58,636 bases of DNA. Source: Iodobacter sp. Lineage in GTDB: Bacteria > Pseudomonadota > Gammaproteobacteria > Burkholderiales > Chitinibacteraceae. Below are positions 51,178 to 58,636 of this stretch, in pieces. A model generated the notes under the pieces. That model was given only the letters and a program-made list of their open reading frames with translations. It was not told the origin of the DNA and did no database searches. Every line of letters begins with the position of its first letter. Position 1 is the first letter of the stretch. The stretch spans positions 1 through 58,636 of the forward strand of contig NZ_JANXSO010000026.1 in the NCBI RefSeq assembly GCF_025352645.1. Direction: 5' to 3'. Position numbers and translations under genes: made by a program.

Positions 51178-53175
51178 GCTCTGCTTATTTTGTAAATCAG
51201 CAAATAGCAGCCCATCAGATTGACGGCTCGCTTGCTTGCCCGTCCAATTTTGCCACCTACAAATGATCACATCGCAATACTTCGGGTCCAGTTCCATCAG
51301 CCTTGCGTAGCGACCTAATTTTTCGCAGGCGATGAGGGTGGTGCCTGAGCCTGCAAAGCAATCGAGCACGATCTGACGGGAGCGGCTGCTGTTGCGAATG
51401 GCTCGCTCGACCAGCTCCACGGGCTTCATCGTGTTGTGAGACATGCCAATGCGCGTTTCAAACGTAGGGCTGTCCTTCACCGACAAATTCCACACCAGCC
51501 CCGAGTAATTTATTTTCTCGACGGCGCTTACGCTTCGCAGAACGAAGTTGTACCACTTTTCTGATATGACACGGACGGCATCCCCATCCATAGGGAAACC
51601 CATCCGCGCTGAAATACCAGTGTTCTGGGGATACAGGTTTAAGCGATCCGCAAGCGTGGCAAGGCTTCCACCAAACGCCATCGTGGAGGACACAACCGGA
51701 GTGAATCCGCTTGTGCTCAAGGTAGGTGACAAGTTGTAGGTTTGAAATTTGATTGTTTTGCTTGTTGCCATCAATGTGATGGATGCAGTGTCCGTCTGGG
51801 ATTGCCCCGCAGTTTCGTTCCCAGACGACGTCATGTTCCATTCTGAGATGTTTTCCGTATTGGATTCGAATGTAGCCTTTGTTGGTGAGCATATCTCGTC
51901 TCCTACCATGATTTGTGATGCCTCGACCCACGCCAATTCGCCGTCACGTAAAACGAGGAATGGGTGGTTATGGGTGGCATCGACTGCACGCTCAACACCC
52001 GAAACAGCGATCCGGAATATGCACTTTTCAATAAAATGAGACGACACCAACTCGACTGAGCGAAACACACCATCTGCCGTCAGGACGCAATCACCGGCGA
52101 CCAACGATTCGATGATTCGCCAACCGTTCTCCGTTAACACCTCTGTGCCCGTGCATAGGCAAGGATGAAGGTCATTTTTATTGGGCTTGTTGATTTGCCA
52201 CACATCACCTTGATTGCGGTCGCCGCACCAGAAGTGATCAATGCCTTCTTTCCAGCCGTAGAGGATAGGTTCGTATTGGCGCTGGTAATCGGCACGCCCC
52301 AGCGTGAAGTGATTTTTAGCCCAGATGATAAAGGTTGACCATTTACCACCGGCAGCACGAAAGGCGGCTTGCAGGGTGTCCAGCTCGCTCGACGACATGG
52401 CGATATAGATTGCACCCTTGGTGTATTGCAGAATGTGCGTGCAGGCGGTGGTCAAAAAGCCTGCAAATTCACCGCCTAAATTGTCGTTGAGAATAGGCCG
52501 GTAGCTACCGCGTAGTCTGTCTTTAGGTGTGGTGGCGTAATTTACGTTGTAAGGCGGATCGACAAAGCTCATGTCGGCCAAGTCTCCCGCCATCAGCGCC
52601 GTAAAATCATCCGCATCCGTCGCATTGCCACACAGCAAGCGGTGCTCGCCCAGCAGCCAGATATCGCCCAGCTGTGAAATGGCTACTTCTTGAGTTTCAG
52701 GTACCGCGTCGTCTTCGCTTAGCCCTTCGCTTTCCTCTGCGGCCAAGAGCTCGGCCAGCTCGTCTGGGTCGAAGCCGGTGAGGGATAGATCGAAATCTTC
52801 AAGTTGTAATTCTTCCAGCTCAAGTCGCAGCAACTCCTCGTCCCATTGCGCCCACGTTGCCGAGCGATTCGCTAACAGCCGAAACGCTTTGATCTGTGCC
52901 GGAGTCAAGTCATCGGCCAAAATCACCGGTACGGTTTCCAATCCCAGCAGACGTGCTGCCTTCAAGCGTAAATGACCATCCACCAGTAAGCCATCAGACT
53001 GAGCAATACAAGGAATCCGAAACCCAAACTCCTGAATCGCTGCGGCCATCTGCTCTACTGCATGATCATTTTTACGTGGATTACGGGCGTATTCATGCAG
53101 GCGGGCAATGGGCCAGAGTTCAAACTTTAAGGGGGACGTTGGATGATTTTCAAGCATGGGAAGATCCTTCATCAC
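51154..53175 (-). CDS. ParB-domain/DNA methyltransferase interrupted by an intein
   Basis: 673 codons. Residues 15-110 are a ParB-like nuclease/sulfiredoxin fold (LHEYARNPRKNDHAVEQMAAAIQEFG, LLVDGHLRLKAARLL). Then a beta-class N6/N4-adenine/cytosine methyltransferase: DPPYNVNYA (motif IV) followed later by DCFAGSGTTLIACEKLGR (motif I). The intein (residues 339-581) sits exactly between HP and TMKPVELVERAI, i.e. within motif X (HPTMKP). Extein total about 430 aa, normal for the family. Such enzymes protect phage DNA or form part of phage regulation. Overlaps the 79-aa gene upstream and the tacT end downstream. Confidence 0.92.
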   Translation of the reverse strand: MMKDLPMLENHPTSPLKFELWPIARLHEYARNPRKNDHAVEQMAAAIQEFGFRIPCIAQSDGLLVDGHLRLKAARLLGLETVPVILADDLTPAQIKAFRLLANRSATWAQWDEELLRLELEELQLEDFDLSLTGFDPDELAELLAAEESEGLSEDDAVPETQEVAISQLGDIWLLGEHRLLCGNATDADDFTALMAGDLADMSFVDPPYNVNYATTPKDRLRGSYRPILNDNLGGEFAGFLTTACTHILQYTKGAIYIAMSSSELDTLQAAFRAAGGKWSTFIIWAKNHFTLGRADYQRQYEPILYGWKEGIDHFWCGDRNQGDVWQINKPNKNDLHPCLCTGTEVLTENGWRIIESLVAGDCVLTADGVFRSVELVSSHFIEKCIFRIAVSGVERAVDATHNHPFLVLRDGELAWVEASQIMVGDEICSPTKATFESNTENISEWNMTSSGNETAGQSQTDTASITLMATSKTIKFQTYNLSPTLSTSGFTPVVSSTMAFGGSLATLADRLNLYPQNTGISARMGFPMDGDAVRVISEKWYNFVLRSVSAVEKINYSGLVWNLSVKDSPTFETRIGMSHNTMKPVELVERAIRNSSRSRQIVLDCFAGSGTTLIACEKLGRYARLMELDPKYCDVIICRWQNWTGKQASRQSDGLLFADLQNKQSLISSANS
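51433..52161 (-). other. Intein (243 aa) within the methyltransferase, with an out-of-frame HNH gene inside
   Basis: Residues 339-581. First residue Cys (CLCTGTEVLTENGW, block A), block B DATHNHPFLVL with TxxH, block F SGLVWNLSVKDSPTF, last residues GMSHN, and Thr as the first C-extein residue. The exteins reconnect to LHP-TMKPVE, the normal methyltransferase sequence. The central portion (residues about 430-540) is Ser/Thr-rich and lacks an in-frame homing endonuclease. Instead an HNH gene occupies the same DNA in another frame of the same strand. Confidence 0.9.
51458..51892 (-). CDS. HNH homing endonuclease nested out of frame inside the intein
   Basis: 144 aa starting at the ATG at 51892, with AGGAG at 51900-51904 seven bases upstream. 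Reads MLTNKGYIRIQYGKHLRMEH and then an HNH_3 core: IPDGHCIHHIDGNKQNN with the catalytic His pair and Asn, and NLQLVTYLEHKRIHSG. C-terminal residues have paired Cys (CHACGSL and GCRPCHI) as a likely zinc-binding region. The frame is shifted relative to the intein and methyltransferase, so it must be translated from its own start. The two reading frames overlap over all 435 bases. Likely the mobility enzyme of the intein. Confidence 0.85.
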   Translation of the reverse strand: MLTNKGYIRIQYGKHLRMEHDVVWERNCGAIPDGHCIHHIDGNKQNNQISNLQLVTYLEHKRIHSGCVLHDGVWWKPCHACGSLKPVSPEHWYFSADGFPYGWGCRPCHIRKVVQLRSAKRKRRRENKLLGAGVEFVGEGQPYV

Positions 53176-53389
53176 TGCTTAAAGCCGCCAGCCGCGCTAG
53201 CATGGCCACTTCCACCTGTGCCACTAGATCCAGCTTAATCAGCAATTCAATCAAATCTTCTGGGTTGCTCAATCGTGCCTTCGTTAACACCAGCTCTTTT
53301 TCGCAGCCGGAATAAAATTCACTTGGGCGTTCGGCGGGCTGAAAGTAAAAATCGACCATCAGCGGCATACCCAACAAAGAAACTCGCAT
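53150..53389 (-). CDS. Small phage protein, unknown
   Basis: 79 aa, MRVSLLGMPLMVDFYFQPAE start, a helix LTKARLSNPEDLIELLIKLD. Its last 26 bases overlap the methyltransferase start, so it is coupled to it. No family recognised. Confidence 0.6.
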   Translation of the reverse strand: MRVSLLGMPLMVDFYFQPAERPSEFYSGCEKELVLTKARLSNPEDLIELLIKLDLVAQVEVAMLARLAALSSDEGSSHA

Positions 53390-54299
53390 GATGAATCCTG
53401 TTGTTGTGTGCAGCCAAAGCCAGCGCCCATAAAAAAAACCGCTGAGGCTGATGCCTAGAGCGGGGAGGGTGTTGGGCCTTTGCTTAGAAGCAAAGAGTGG
53501 AAACCGGTGGATTAACTCACCACGGAGCTTGCCACAAAGATGATTAAGTTCACTTAAAATTTAAAAACGGATGCGAATGTTATGGGGGCTAATGGGGGCA
53601 AACTGCAAGCACTACGAAGTGCAAACCTAGCTGCAAACCTCATGTTAGGGTTTGCAGTGCTTAACGATAAAAGTATCCACTCGGTCTAATGGGCCCAAGC
53701 CGCGTATTGATTGGCTTTGCGGCTTGATGGGCTTGGAACTTTAGTGGGCTAGTGCAAACTGCAAACCTAGGTGCAAACCCATTTTTTAACGCTGTGTGTA
53801 GGACCGCCTTGCGCTGCTCCCCCCCGTATTACATTTTTAGACAGGGAGGACCCATAAAAAGACAGGTGGTCGTAATAGGCTTTGTCAGTCCGTGTGTCCT
53901 CGCAGTCGTATCGCCTGTATTCCACTTCAACTCCGAAATAGCCATCTCATCATGGGGTCACTCACCGCCCAGACTACCTTGCCATTGTTCGCACTGACAT
54001 CAACAGGTTAATGCTCAAACCGCTTAACCAAGACGAGACTGCTATCGTGCTGCTGTGTTGCCCTGTGCCTTGCTCTTGCCTAGTCACTTAGCTGTCTTGC
54101 TCCCATGTTACCGAGCCATCTAACGAGCTACTTGTTGCGGGTGTTAAAAACGGTCTGCTACCGCGTTCGAAATAAAAAACAACTAGAAATAATATCTCCC
54201 TTTTCCGTCAAAAGATCGAATGCTTATTTTCATAAAAATACGATTTTTTATGGATCGATCTTCAAGAATCTAGCTATAGCTCAATCCGTGCATTAATCT
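53390..54299. other. Long non-coding interval with TGCAAACC repeats
   Basis: About 900 bases without a convincing gene. Contains repeated TGCAAACC/CCTAG motifs: GTGCAAACCTAGCTGCAAACC (about 53619-53639), a rightward/inverted GGGTTTGCAG (53648-53657) and CTGCAAACCTAGGTGCAAACC (53759-53779). Could be a packaging/cos region, late promoter or repressor operator field before the terminase-methyltransferase operon. The right part (54160-54290) is AT-rich. Two small rightward open frames are treated as chance. Confidence 0.5.
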
Positions 54300-54695
54300 T
54301 TAAGACAAACGGTCAGCTTTTTGCATGTTTAAGCGATCAGTCAGTGCTTGCAAATCACGTTTCCAGCGTTGCTGTATCGTCCTTTCGCAACAACCATACA
54401 GCTTTGCAATTTCATCCCAGCGATAGCGCTTGGCTCTTATCCACAGCAAATGGCGTTGTTCGACTTCGATCAATTGCATCCAGCGGTTAACCTCTAGCAT
54501 TTCCTCAATCAAACTATCGTTGATGGTTGGACGATAGCCATTCTCTTTTCCCATCACCTCCCAAGGTTGACGAATAATATTTGGCCATGAGCATTTACAA
54601 CCACGAGGACGGTGATCGGGCATGTACTCAGCAGTGCGTGCGGCCCTGCGTAAACATAGTGCCACGGCATCAGTGTCCCAGACGGGGTGAGTCAT
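54300..54695 (-). CDS. Phage regulator with HTH (DUF6362-like)
   Basis: 131 aa. The C-terminal segment YRWDEIAKLYGCCERTIQQRWKRDLQAL is a sigma-like/HTH pattern seen in DUF6362 proteins, and the N-terminal part has paired Cys/Arg near PDHRPRGCKCSWPNI. The ATG overlaps the preceding stop. Located at the end of the early operon, a usual place for late-gene activators in lambdoid phages. Confidence 0.7.
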   Translation of the reverse strand: MTHPVWDTDAVALCLRRAARTAEYMPDHRPRGCKCSWPNIIRQPWEVMGKENGYRPTINDSLIEEMLEVNRWMQLIEVEQRHLLWIRAKRYRWDEIAKLYGCCERTIQQRWKRDLQALTDRLNMQKADRLS

Positions 54696-55282
54696 GATTG
54701 TCCCCTTCTGAGCTTAAGGCTCCTGAGTAGTTCACTTTGCTTTTCCAACAGCGCCTCACGCCGTCGGTGAAAGCGCTGGGCGTTTTCGCCTGCCACATCC
54801 GCTTGCGCTTGTCGGTTGATGGCATGAATGTCGCAGTTCAGCAAATCGATGCTCAGCCGGTCCTCATCGACGTCGTCCAGCGAGGGCGGCAGGATCTGGA
54901 TCAGCGCATCACACAGCTGGCTTTCTTGCAGGTTTGCCTGATACTGGCGCTCGCAGTCGATGAAATAGCCCCGCACCCTTTTGCCCATTTCGGTGCGCTC
55001 GACCATGGCCAGTTCCTTAGCCATATCCAGACTGACAAGGTAACGCATCACCGGTGTGATGCGTAAGCTTCCCTGATGGGGGACTTGAGTGATAACTCTA
55101 TCACTCAAGTGGTCCTTTCCCTCCTCAAAACCATACATGCGGATGCGGTTCTTGATCCAGTGCTGGTATTTTTGCTTTGATGCCAAGAAGGTATGCACCT
55201 GCTGAGCATCTGTCACCATCTGCTCCCGGCCATTTAACTGCGCTGGCCAGATCTGAACGAAGATATCTTCCGGTACATTCAT
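54692..55282 (-). CDS. AntA/AntB-type phage antirepressor
   Basis: 196 aa. AntB N-terminal domain: TDAQQVHTFLASKQKYQHWIKNRIRMYGFEEGKDH, then a mid-region VMRYLVSLDMAKELAMVERTEMGKRVRGYFIDCERQ (AntB/Rha signature) and a coiled, Leu/Asp-rich C-terminus. Antirepressors interfere with the prophage repressor or modulate lysogeny. Coupled to both neighbours with 4-base overlaps. Confidence 0.88.
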   Translation of the reverse strand: MNVPEDIFVQIWPAQLNGREQMVTDAQQVHTFLASKQKYQHWIKNRIRMYGFEEGKDHLSDRVITQVPHQGSLRITPVMRYLVSLDMAKELAMVERTEMGKRVRGYFIDCERQYQANLQESQLCDALIQILPPSLDDVDEDRLSIDLLNCDIHAINRQAQADVAGENAQRFHRRREALLEKQSELLRSLKLRRGQS

Positions 55283-55737
55283 GATGCACGCTCCTGATCA
55301 ATTGCCCATTGCAGCAAGGCCAAGGCATCGGCTTCGTTGTCGTCGACTGGCGTAAAGCCACGTTGGCGAGCGGCTTCGAGCATGTTGGCTTTGCTGGCAT
55401 TGCCTTTGCCGGTAGCATGTTTTTTGATCGTGCCCACCGGCACACCTTGGTAGGGAATCTGGTGGTGCTCGCACCAAGCGGTGAGTTGTCCCATAAAGCC
55501 ACCATAAACGTGTGCCGCATCAACACCGGCATGGGCACGCACTTCTTCGAAGAACACGACATCGAGGCCATCAGCGCCCTTAATCTCGGTGAGCCAACGT
55601 TTGAAGCGCAGGAATCGCATGCCGCCGCCTTCAAAGCGATGTGGTTTAAACGATTCTGAGCCGCTTAAAATGTGGCCTTCACGGGTCTGTAAGGCCCAAC
55701 CTGTCTGTGTTCCCAGATCAACGGTCAAAATGATCAT
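55279..55737 (-). CDS. Phage RuvC-like Holliday junction resolvase
   Basis: 152 aa from the ATG at 55737 (MIILTVDLGTQTGWALQ). RNase H-fold with DLGTQTGWAL (first Asp), VVFFEEVRAHAG (Glu), and a C-terminal VDDNEADALALLQWAI (paired Asp), the RuvC catalytic pattern. A compact phage form. Resolves branched DNA before packaging. Lies downstream of the primase and the iteron field. Confidence 0.88.
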   Translation of the reverse strand: MIILTVDLGTQTGWALQTREGHILSGSESFKPHRFEGGGMRFLRFKRWLTEIKGADGLDVVFFEEVRAHAGVDAAHVYGGFMGQLTAWCEHHQIPYQGVPVGTIKKHATGKGNASKANMLEAARQRGFTPVDDNEADALALLQWAIDQERAS

Positions 55738-56192
55738 AATGGTTATCACCTATAAACAAGCGTTTCAATCGATCTAAAACCTAGTAAACATGCGGGCTGC
55801 GGGGCGATAGTTGCTGAAGGTTGCCGAATATAACTATTATCCCCTCACGCGCGGGCCTATAAATTGATACAGAACTTCGGCAACATTCAGCAACTATGTA
55901 AGCTTTGTCTTTTGGAATAAATACAACTCTTTCAGCAACACTTATCTTTTGTGTAAACTTTAATGGCCTCAATATGGCAAGCATTGAACTGAGTAAGAGG
56001 CGGCTATTTTTTTCAAAGTAAGCAGACATGTATCTTCCGATGGCTTTGTTAATGCAAAACATGAATAAAACTACAGCAACATTCGGCCACTCTGTCAGCT
56101 CAATTGAATCGAAATTTCAGCAACATTGAGCCACTTCGTCAGTTAAAACAGATGATGTAAGTCATACGTGTTTTGTAATCATCCATTCAGCG
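55738..56192. other. Iteron-like repeat field between primase and RuvC genes
   Basis: About 450 bases without a credible gene. Four same-direction copies of a ~29-bp unit with consensus CAGCAACATTCRGCCACT then TGTCAGCT: 55876-55904, 55931-55959, 56072-56100, 56116-56144; plus an inverted copy near 55803-55828. Spacings are irregular. The repeats may be the replication origin region of the phage or operators for a repressor. Confidence 0.65.
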
Positions 56193-58466
56193 CTAGTTAT
56201 CTTTGTAAGGCAGTCGCTCACCATAATCGCGTGCTTTGAGCATCAGCCCACGTATGCCTCTTGCACCACCCGCCATCACAATCCGCTCAAATCCCCGATT
56301 AATGAGTTGCTGAGTGAACCAGCGAATGGTGCCAACGAACTCGCCGCGTTTGTTGCTGTACTCTTGCCAGCGCTGATAGAGGTCGGAAATAGCCGTTCTG
56401 GCTTGATGATGTTGCTGTGTTTCTTCCTCTAAATAGTTACCGACCACGTCCTCTTCGGCGAAATAATCAGCGGTCGCAGAGATCACTTTATCGGGTAATT
56501 GCAGGCCGTTTTGCTGCCAAAGCAATGCCCCTTGGACGGCCCAATATAAGATGCCATTACGCTCTTTAAGTAGCTTCTCAGTGAGCTGCTGATCGCGTTT
56601 TTCCAATGGAATGGTCACGGTAAAAGGGATGAGGTGCAGCCGCCGCTTCATCGCATCATCGACATTTCTGAGGGTCGGTTTATGATTACCGGTGATCATG
56701 AGTTTGAATTGGGGACTGTACTCAAAGAAGTCTTGGCGCATAAAACGGGCGCTGATTTTATCGCCGCCGGTGATGGTTTTAATGCGAGCCTCATTCCAGC
56801 GCCGACCCTGTTCGGTTTCGGTGGCCGTTACTAATCGAGCGCCTTGTAGACCGGCCATTTCTGTTGGGTGTCGATCACCGACTGATTCCATAAAAGCATC
56901 CATGGGCGCGGTGGCCGCATAGTCGCCCATGATGGTGGCCAGTACATTCACAAACACCGACTTGCCATTCGCACCTGTGCCATACAAAAAAAACAGCGCA
57001 TGCTCACTGGTAATCCCAGTCAGGCAATAGCCTGCCATCACTTGTAAATAAGCCATCAGCTCGGTATCACCGCCGGTGATGTCCAGTAGAAATTGTCGCC
57101 AGGTTGGGCATTCCTGCTGTGGAGACGCGGTGGCCATGCGGGTGATTTGATCGCTGCGTCGATGCTCGCGTAGGGTGCCGCTGCGTAAATCAACGACGCC
57201 ACTGGGTGTATTCAGCAGCCAAGGTGTGGCATCCCATGCTGAGGTGCTGATCGCATGGACCGGGTCGGCACGCACGAATTTTTCTACGCCAGAGGTGGTC
57301 GAGGCACTGGTCAAACGCGGTTTGAGTTTGGCATTGCTACTGAGGGATGCGCCTTGGCAGCAAATTTCACGGATCAGATGGCCGATGAAATGCAAATGAT
57401 CTTGATTCCAACGTTGGCCATTCCACACCAGCCATTTGCCCCACTGCGTGCAATAGCGCCAGTCCTCACCATAATGCCGGGTGAAGGCTGTGGCCAAACC
57501 ATCTTCGGTACTTGGATCAAGCGCTTGGAATAGATCATCGGTTAACTCAGCACTCCGCAGTACCGGTGTTCGCTCACCTGCGGCTAAGAAACCGGTAATA
57601 TCAAAGCCTTCGAAAAAGGCATCTGCCGCATCCCAGCTATCGGGTTTATCGGCGGGGGGCGTCAAAATGGCGCAGGAGATTGCGCCTGCTTGCAAAATGG
57701 CCTGCGCAGCGTTACGGGCGTAATCCATGCCGACCTGATCTTTATCTGGCCAGATCAAGACGGCCTTGCCCCTCAGTGGTGACCAGTCAGTTTTATCGAT
57801 CGGGGCATTCGCGCCAAACATGGCGGTGGTGGCGATCACCCCCACATCGATTAGCGCCTGAGCGCACTTTTCACCTTCGGCTAAGACCACCTGCCAAGCA
57901 TTGATTAAATTGGGCTGGTTATATAAAGGGCGTGGATTGGGCGCTGTTTTTTTGTGCCGCAGCACATCCAGTGGCCGAAATTCCTTTTGACCGCCGGGTG
58001 GATCGTAGCGGTACATCACGGCGATGAGCTTGCTCTGTGCATTGAGGTAATTCCATTTCGCTGTCACGGGGCCAAGTTCGTCAATTGGCTGTGCTTTGCG
58101 AGTTGGTGAAGGGGATAAAGCGTGCTGAGGGAGCCGCCCCAGCAGATCTGCTCCCTTATCTAATACCTTGGGGAAATCGGTCTGGGTATTGACGCCGATG
58201 CAGGCTGCGATCAGCTTAAATAGATCACCCCCTTCTCCCGTGGCATGGTCACGCCAGAGTCCAGGTTTCTCGCCATGGAGTGCCACATTCAAACTTTCCC
58301 CTTCAGCGCCTGAAAGATCGCCAATATAAAAAGTGCCATTGCGAACCTTGCCTGCGGGGAAAAGAGCAAAGAGCACCGACTCCAGCCGTATCAGTAGCTC
58401 AGCAAGAATCTTGTCCCGATCATGTTGGGGTAATGGGCGGGGCTGATCCGCATTAAAGTCCATCAT
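56193..58466 (-). CDS. Phage primase/helicase (P4-type, D5-like)
   Basis: 757 aa. N-terminal zinc-poor primase section with TOPRIM elements (QVVLAEGEKCAQAL and AVLIWPDKDQVGMDYA), then a D5_N/poxvirus-primase-like region (WLLNTPSGVVDLRSG), and a C-terminal SF3-like helicase with Walker A LYGTGANGKSVF, sensor region LVTATETEQGRRWNEARIK and ITGNHKPTLRNVDDAMKRRL. This protein type drives replication from a phage-encoded origin. Upstream frame overlaps its start. Confidence 0.93.
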   Translation of the reverse strand: MMDFNADQPRPLPQHDRDKILAELLIRLESVLFALFPAGKVRNGTFYIGDLSGAEGESLNVALHGEKPGLWRDHATGEGGDLFKLIAACIGVNTQTDFPKVLDKGADLLGRLPQHALSPSPTRKAQPIDELGPVTAKWNYLNAQSKLIAVMYRYDPPGGQKEFRPLDVLRHKKTAPNPRPLYNQPNLINAWQVVLAEGEKCAQALIDVGVIATTAMFGANAPIDKTDWSPLRGKAVLIWPDKDQVGMDYARNAAQAILQAGAISCAILTPPADKPDSWDAADAFFEGFDITGFLAAGERTPVLRSAELTDDLFQALDPSTEDGLATAFTRHYGEDWRYCTQWGKWLVWNGQRWNQDHLHFIGHLIREICCQGASLSSNAKLKPRLTSASTTSGVEKFVRADPVHAISTSAWDATPWLLNTPSGVVDLRSGTLREHRRSDQITRMATASPQQECPTWRQFLLDITGGDTELMAYLQVMAGYCLTGITSEHALFFLYGTGANGKSVFVNVLATIMGDYAATAPMDAFMESVGDRHPTEMAGLQGARLVTATETEQGRRWNEARIKTITGGDKISARFMRQDFFEYSPQFKLMITGNHKPTLRNVDDAMKRRLHLIPFTVTIPLEKRDQQLTEKLLKERNGILYWAVQGALLWQQNGLQLPDKVISATADYFAEEDVVGNYLEEETQQHHQARTAISDLYQRWQEYSNKRGEFVGTIRWFTQQLINRGFERIVMAGGARGIRGLMLKARDYGERLPYKDN

Positions 58467-58635
58467 AAGACCTCCGGATCATGGGCATTGGGCGTGGATT
58501 GATCGGCAAGGGGCACAAGATTGTGGTGAGGACAAAGGCTTTACTGGCGACTTCGCGTATAAAATCTGGCTCAAGGCCCACATGATTGGCCCAGTCATCA
58601 AGGCGTTTGCTACGCATAAAATCACAGGCATCGCG
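58453..58635 (-). CDS. 3' end of a phage early gene, cut by window edge
   Basis: A frame open from the right edge reads DACDFMRSKRLDDWANHVGL...FIREVASKAFVLTT and stops with TAA at 58455-58453, overlapping the primase start by 14 bases. A short helical protein by its visible part; family not recognised. Its start lies outside the window. Confidence 0.5.
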   Translation of the reverse strand, partial: RDACDFMRSKRLDDWANHVGLEPDFIREVASKAFVLTTILCPLPINPRPMPMIRRSYDGL

Positions 58636-58636
58636 C

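Noticed and set aside
53752-54296. Two small rightward frames in the gap before the DUF6362-like gene
   Set aside because: No ribosome-binding sites, low-complexity content, no family resemblance.
55781-56062. 93-codon leftward frame in the iteron field
   Set aside because: It runs through the repeats and has no recognisable domain; the repeat structure explains the sequence better.

Overview
The window looks like a chromosomal stretch of a Gram-negative betaproteobacterium. Gene style, IS families and the T6SS PAAR gene suggest Neisseriales/Chromobacteriaceae, for example an Iodobacter-like organism; this is an impression, not a database result. Two blocks dominate: an AT-rich accessory island with a putative specialised-metabolite/peptide cluster (about 3.2-21.4 kb) and a lambda-like siphovirus prophage (about 21.5 kb to beyond the right edge).

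Left part (1-3.1 kb): the first codons of an IS1595-type transposase running off the left edge, a PAAR-tip gene, a 338-bp MITE with perfect 10-bp target duplications, a HigBA toxin-antitoxin pair, a transposase remnant and a degenerate tandem repeat.

Metabolic cluster (3.2-21.4 kb): a rightward set (FolD-like dehydrogenase, FchA/cyclodeaminase-type cyclohydrolase, an acyl carrier protein) converges on a long leftward set. Reading from 17.6 kb down, the leftward set is: a 49-aa peptide with a textbook double-glycine-type (Gly-Ala) leader, an unrecognised 348-aa protein, a second divergent FolD, a cytochrome P450, a FolB-like protein, an N-formylglutamate amidohydrolase-like protein, a Cys-nucleophile thioesterase and an acyl-adenylating enzyme. 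Divergent from the peptide gene are a CvaA/HlyD-like membrane-fusion protein and a C39-peptidase ABC exporter. The layout suggests a short exported peptide combined with one-carbon/pterin-type and acyl-activation chemistry; the product is unknown. An IS nest (ISAs1-like pseudogene, IS3, and an IS4 inserted in the IS3 end) lies between the two converging arms.

Prophage (21.5-58.6 kb): nearly all phage genes read leftward. From the right edge they are: P4-type primase/helicase, an iteron-like repeat field, RuvC-like resolvase, AntB antirepressor, a DUF6362-like regulator, a ParB-methyltransferase interrupted by an intein, terminase small and large subunits (large subunit with a second intein), a tail-fibre-like cassette, gpW, portal, S49 protease, gpD, gpE, head-tail proteins, tail tube, a tail chaperone with a -1 frameshift extension, tape measure, tail-tip/structural proteins, and a lysis module. 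Four toxin-antitoxin pairs (TacAT, HigBA, ParDE, DinJ-YafQ) and a small accessory block are encoded on the opposite strand at gene boundaries.

The most unusual feature is inside the methyltransferase intein: a complete HNH endonuclease gene with its own ribosome-binding site lies in a different reading frame of the same strand, while the intein frame stays open through it. The peptide/one-carbon cluster is the best candidate for an undescribed biosynthetic system.
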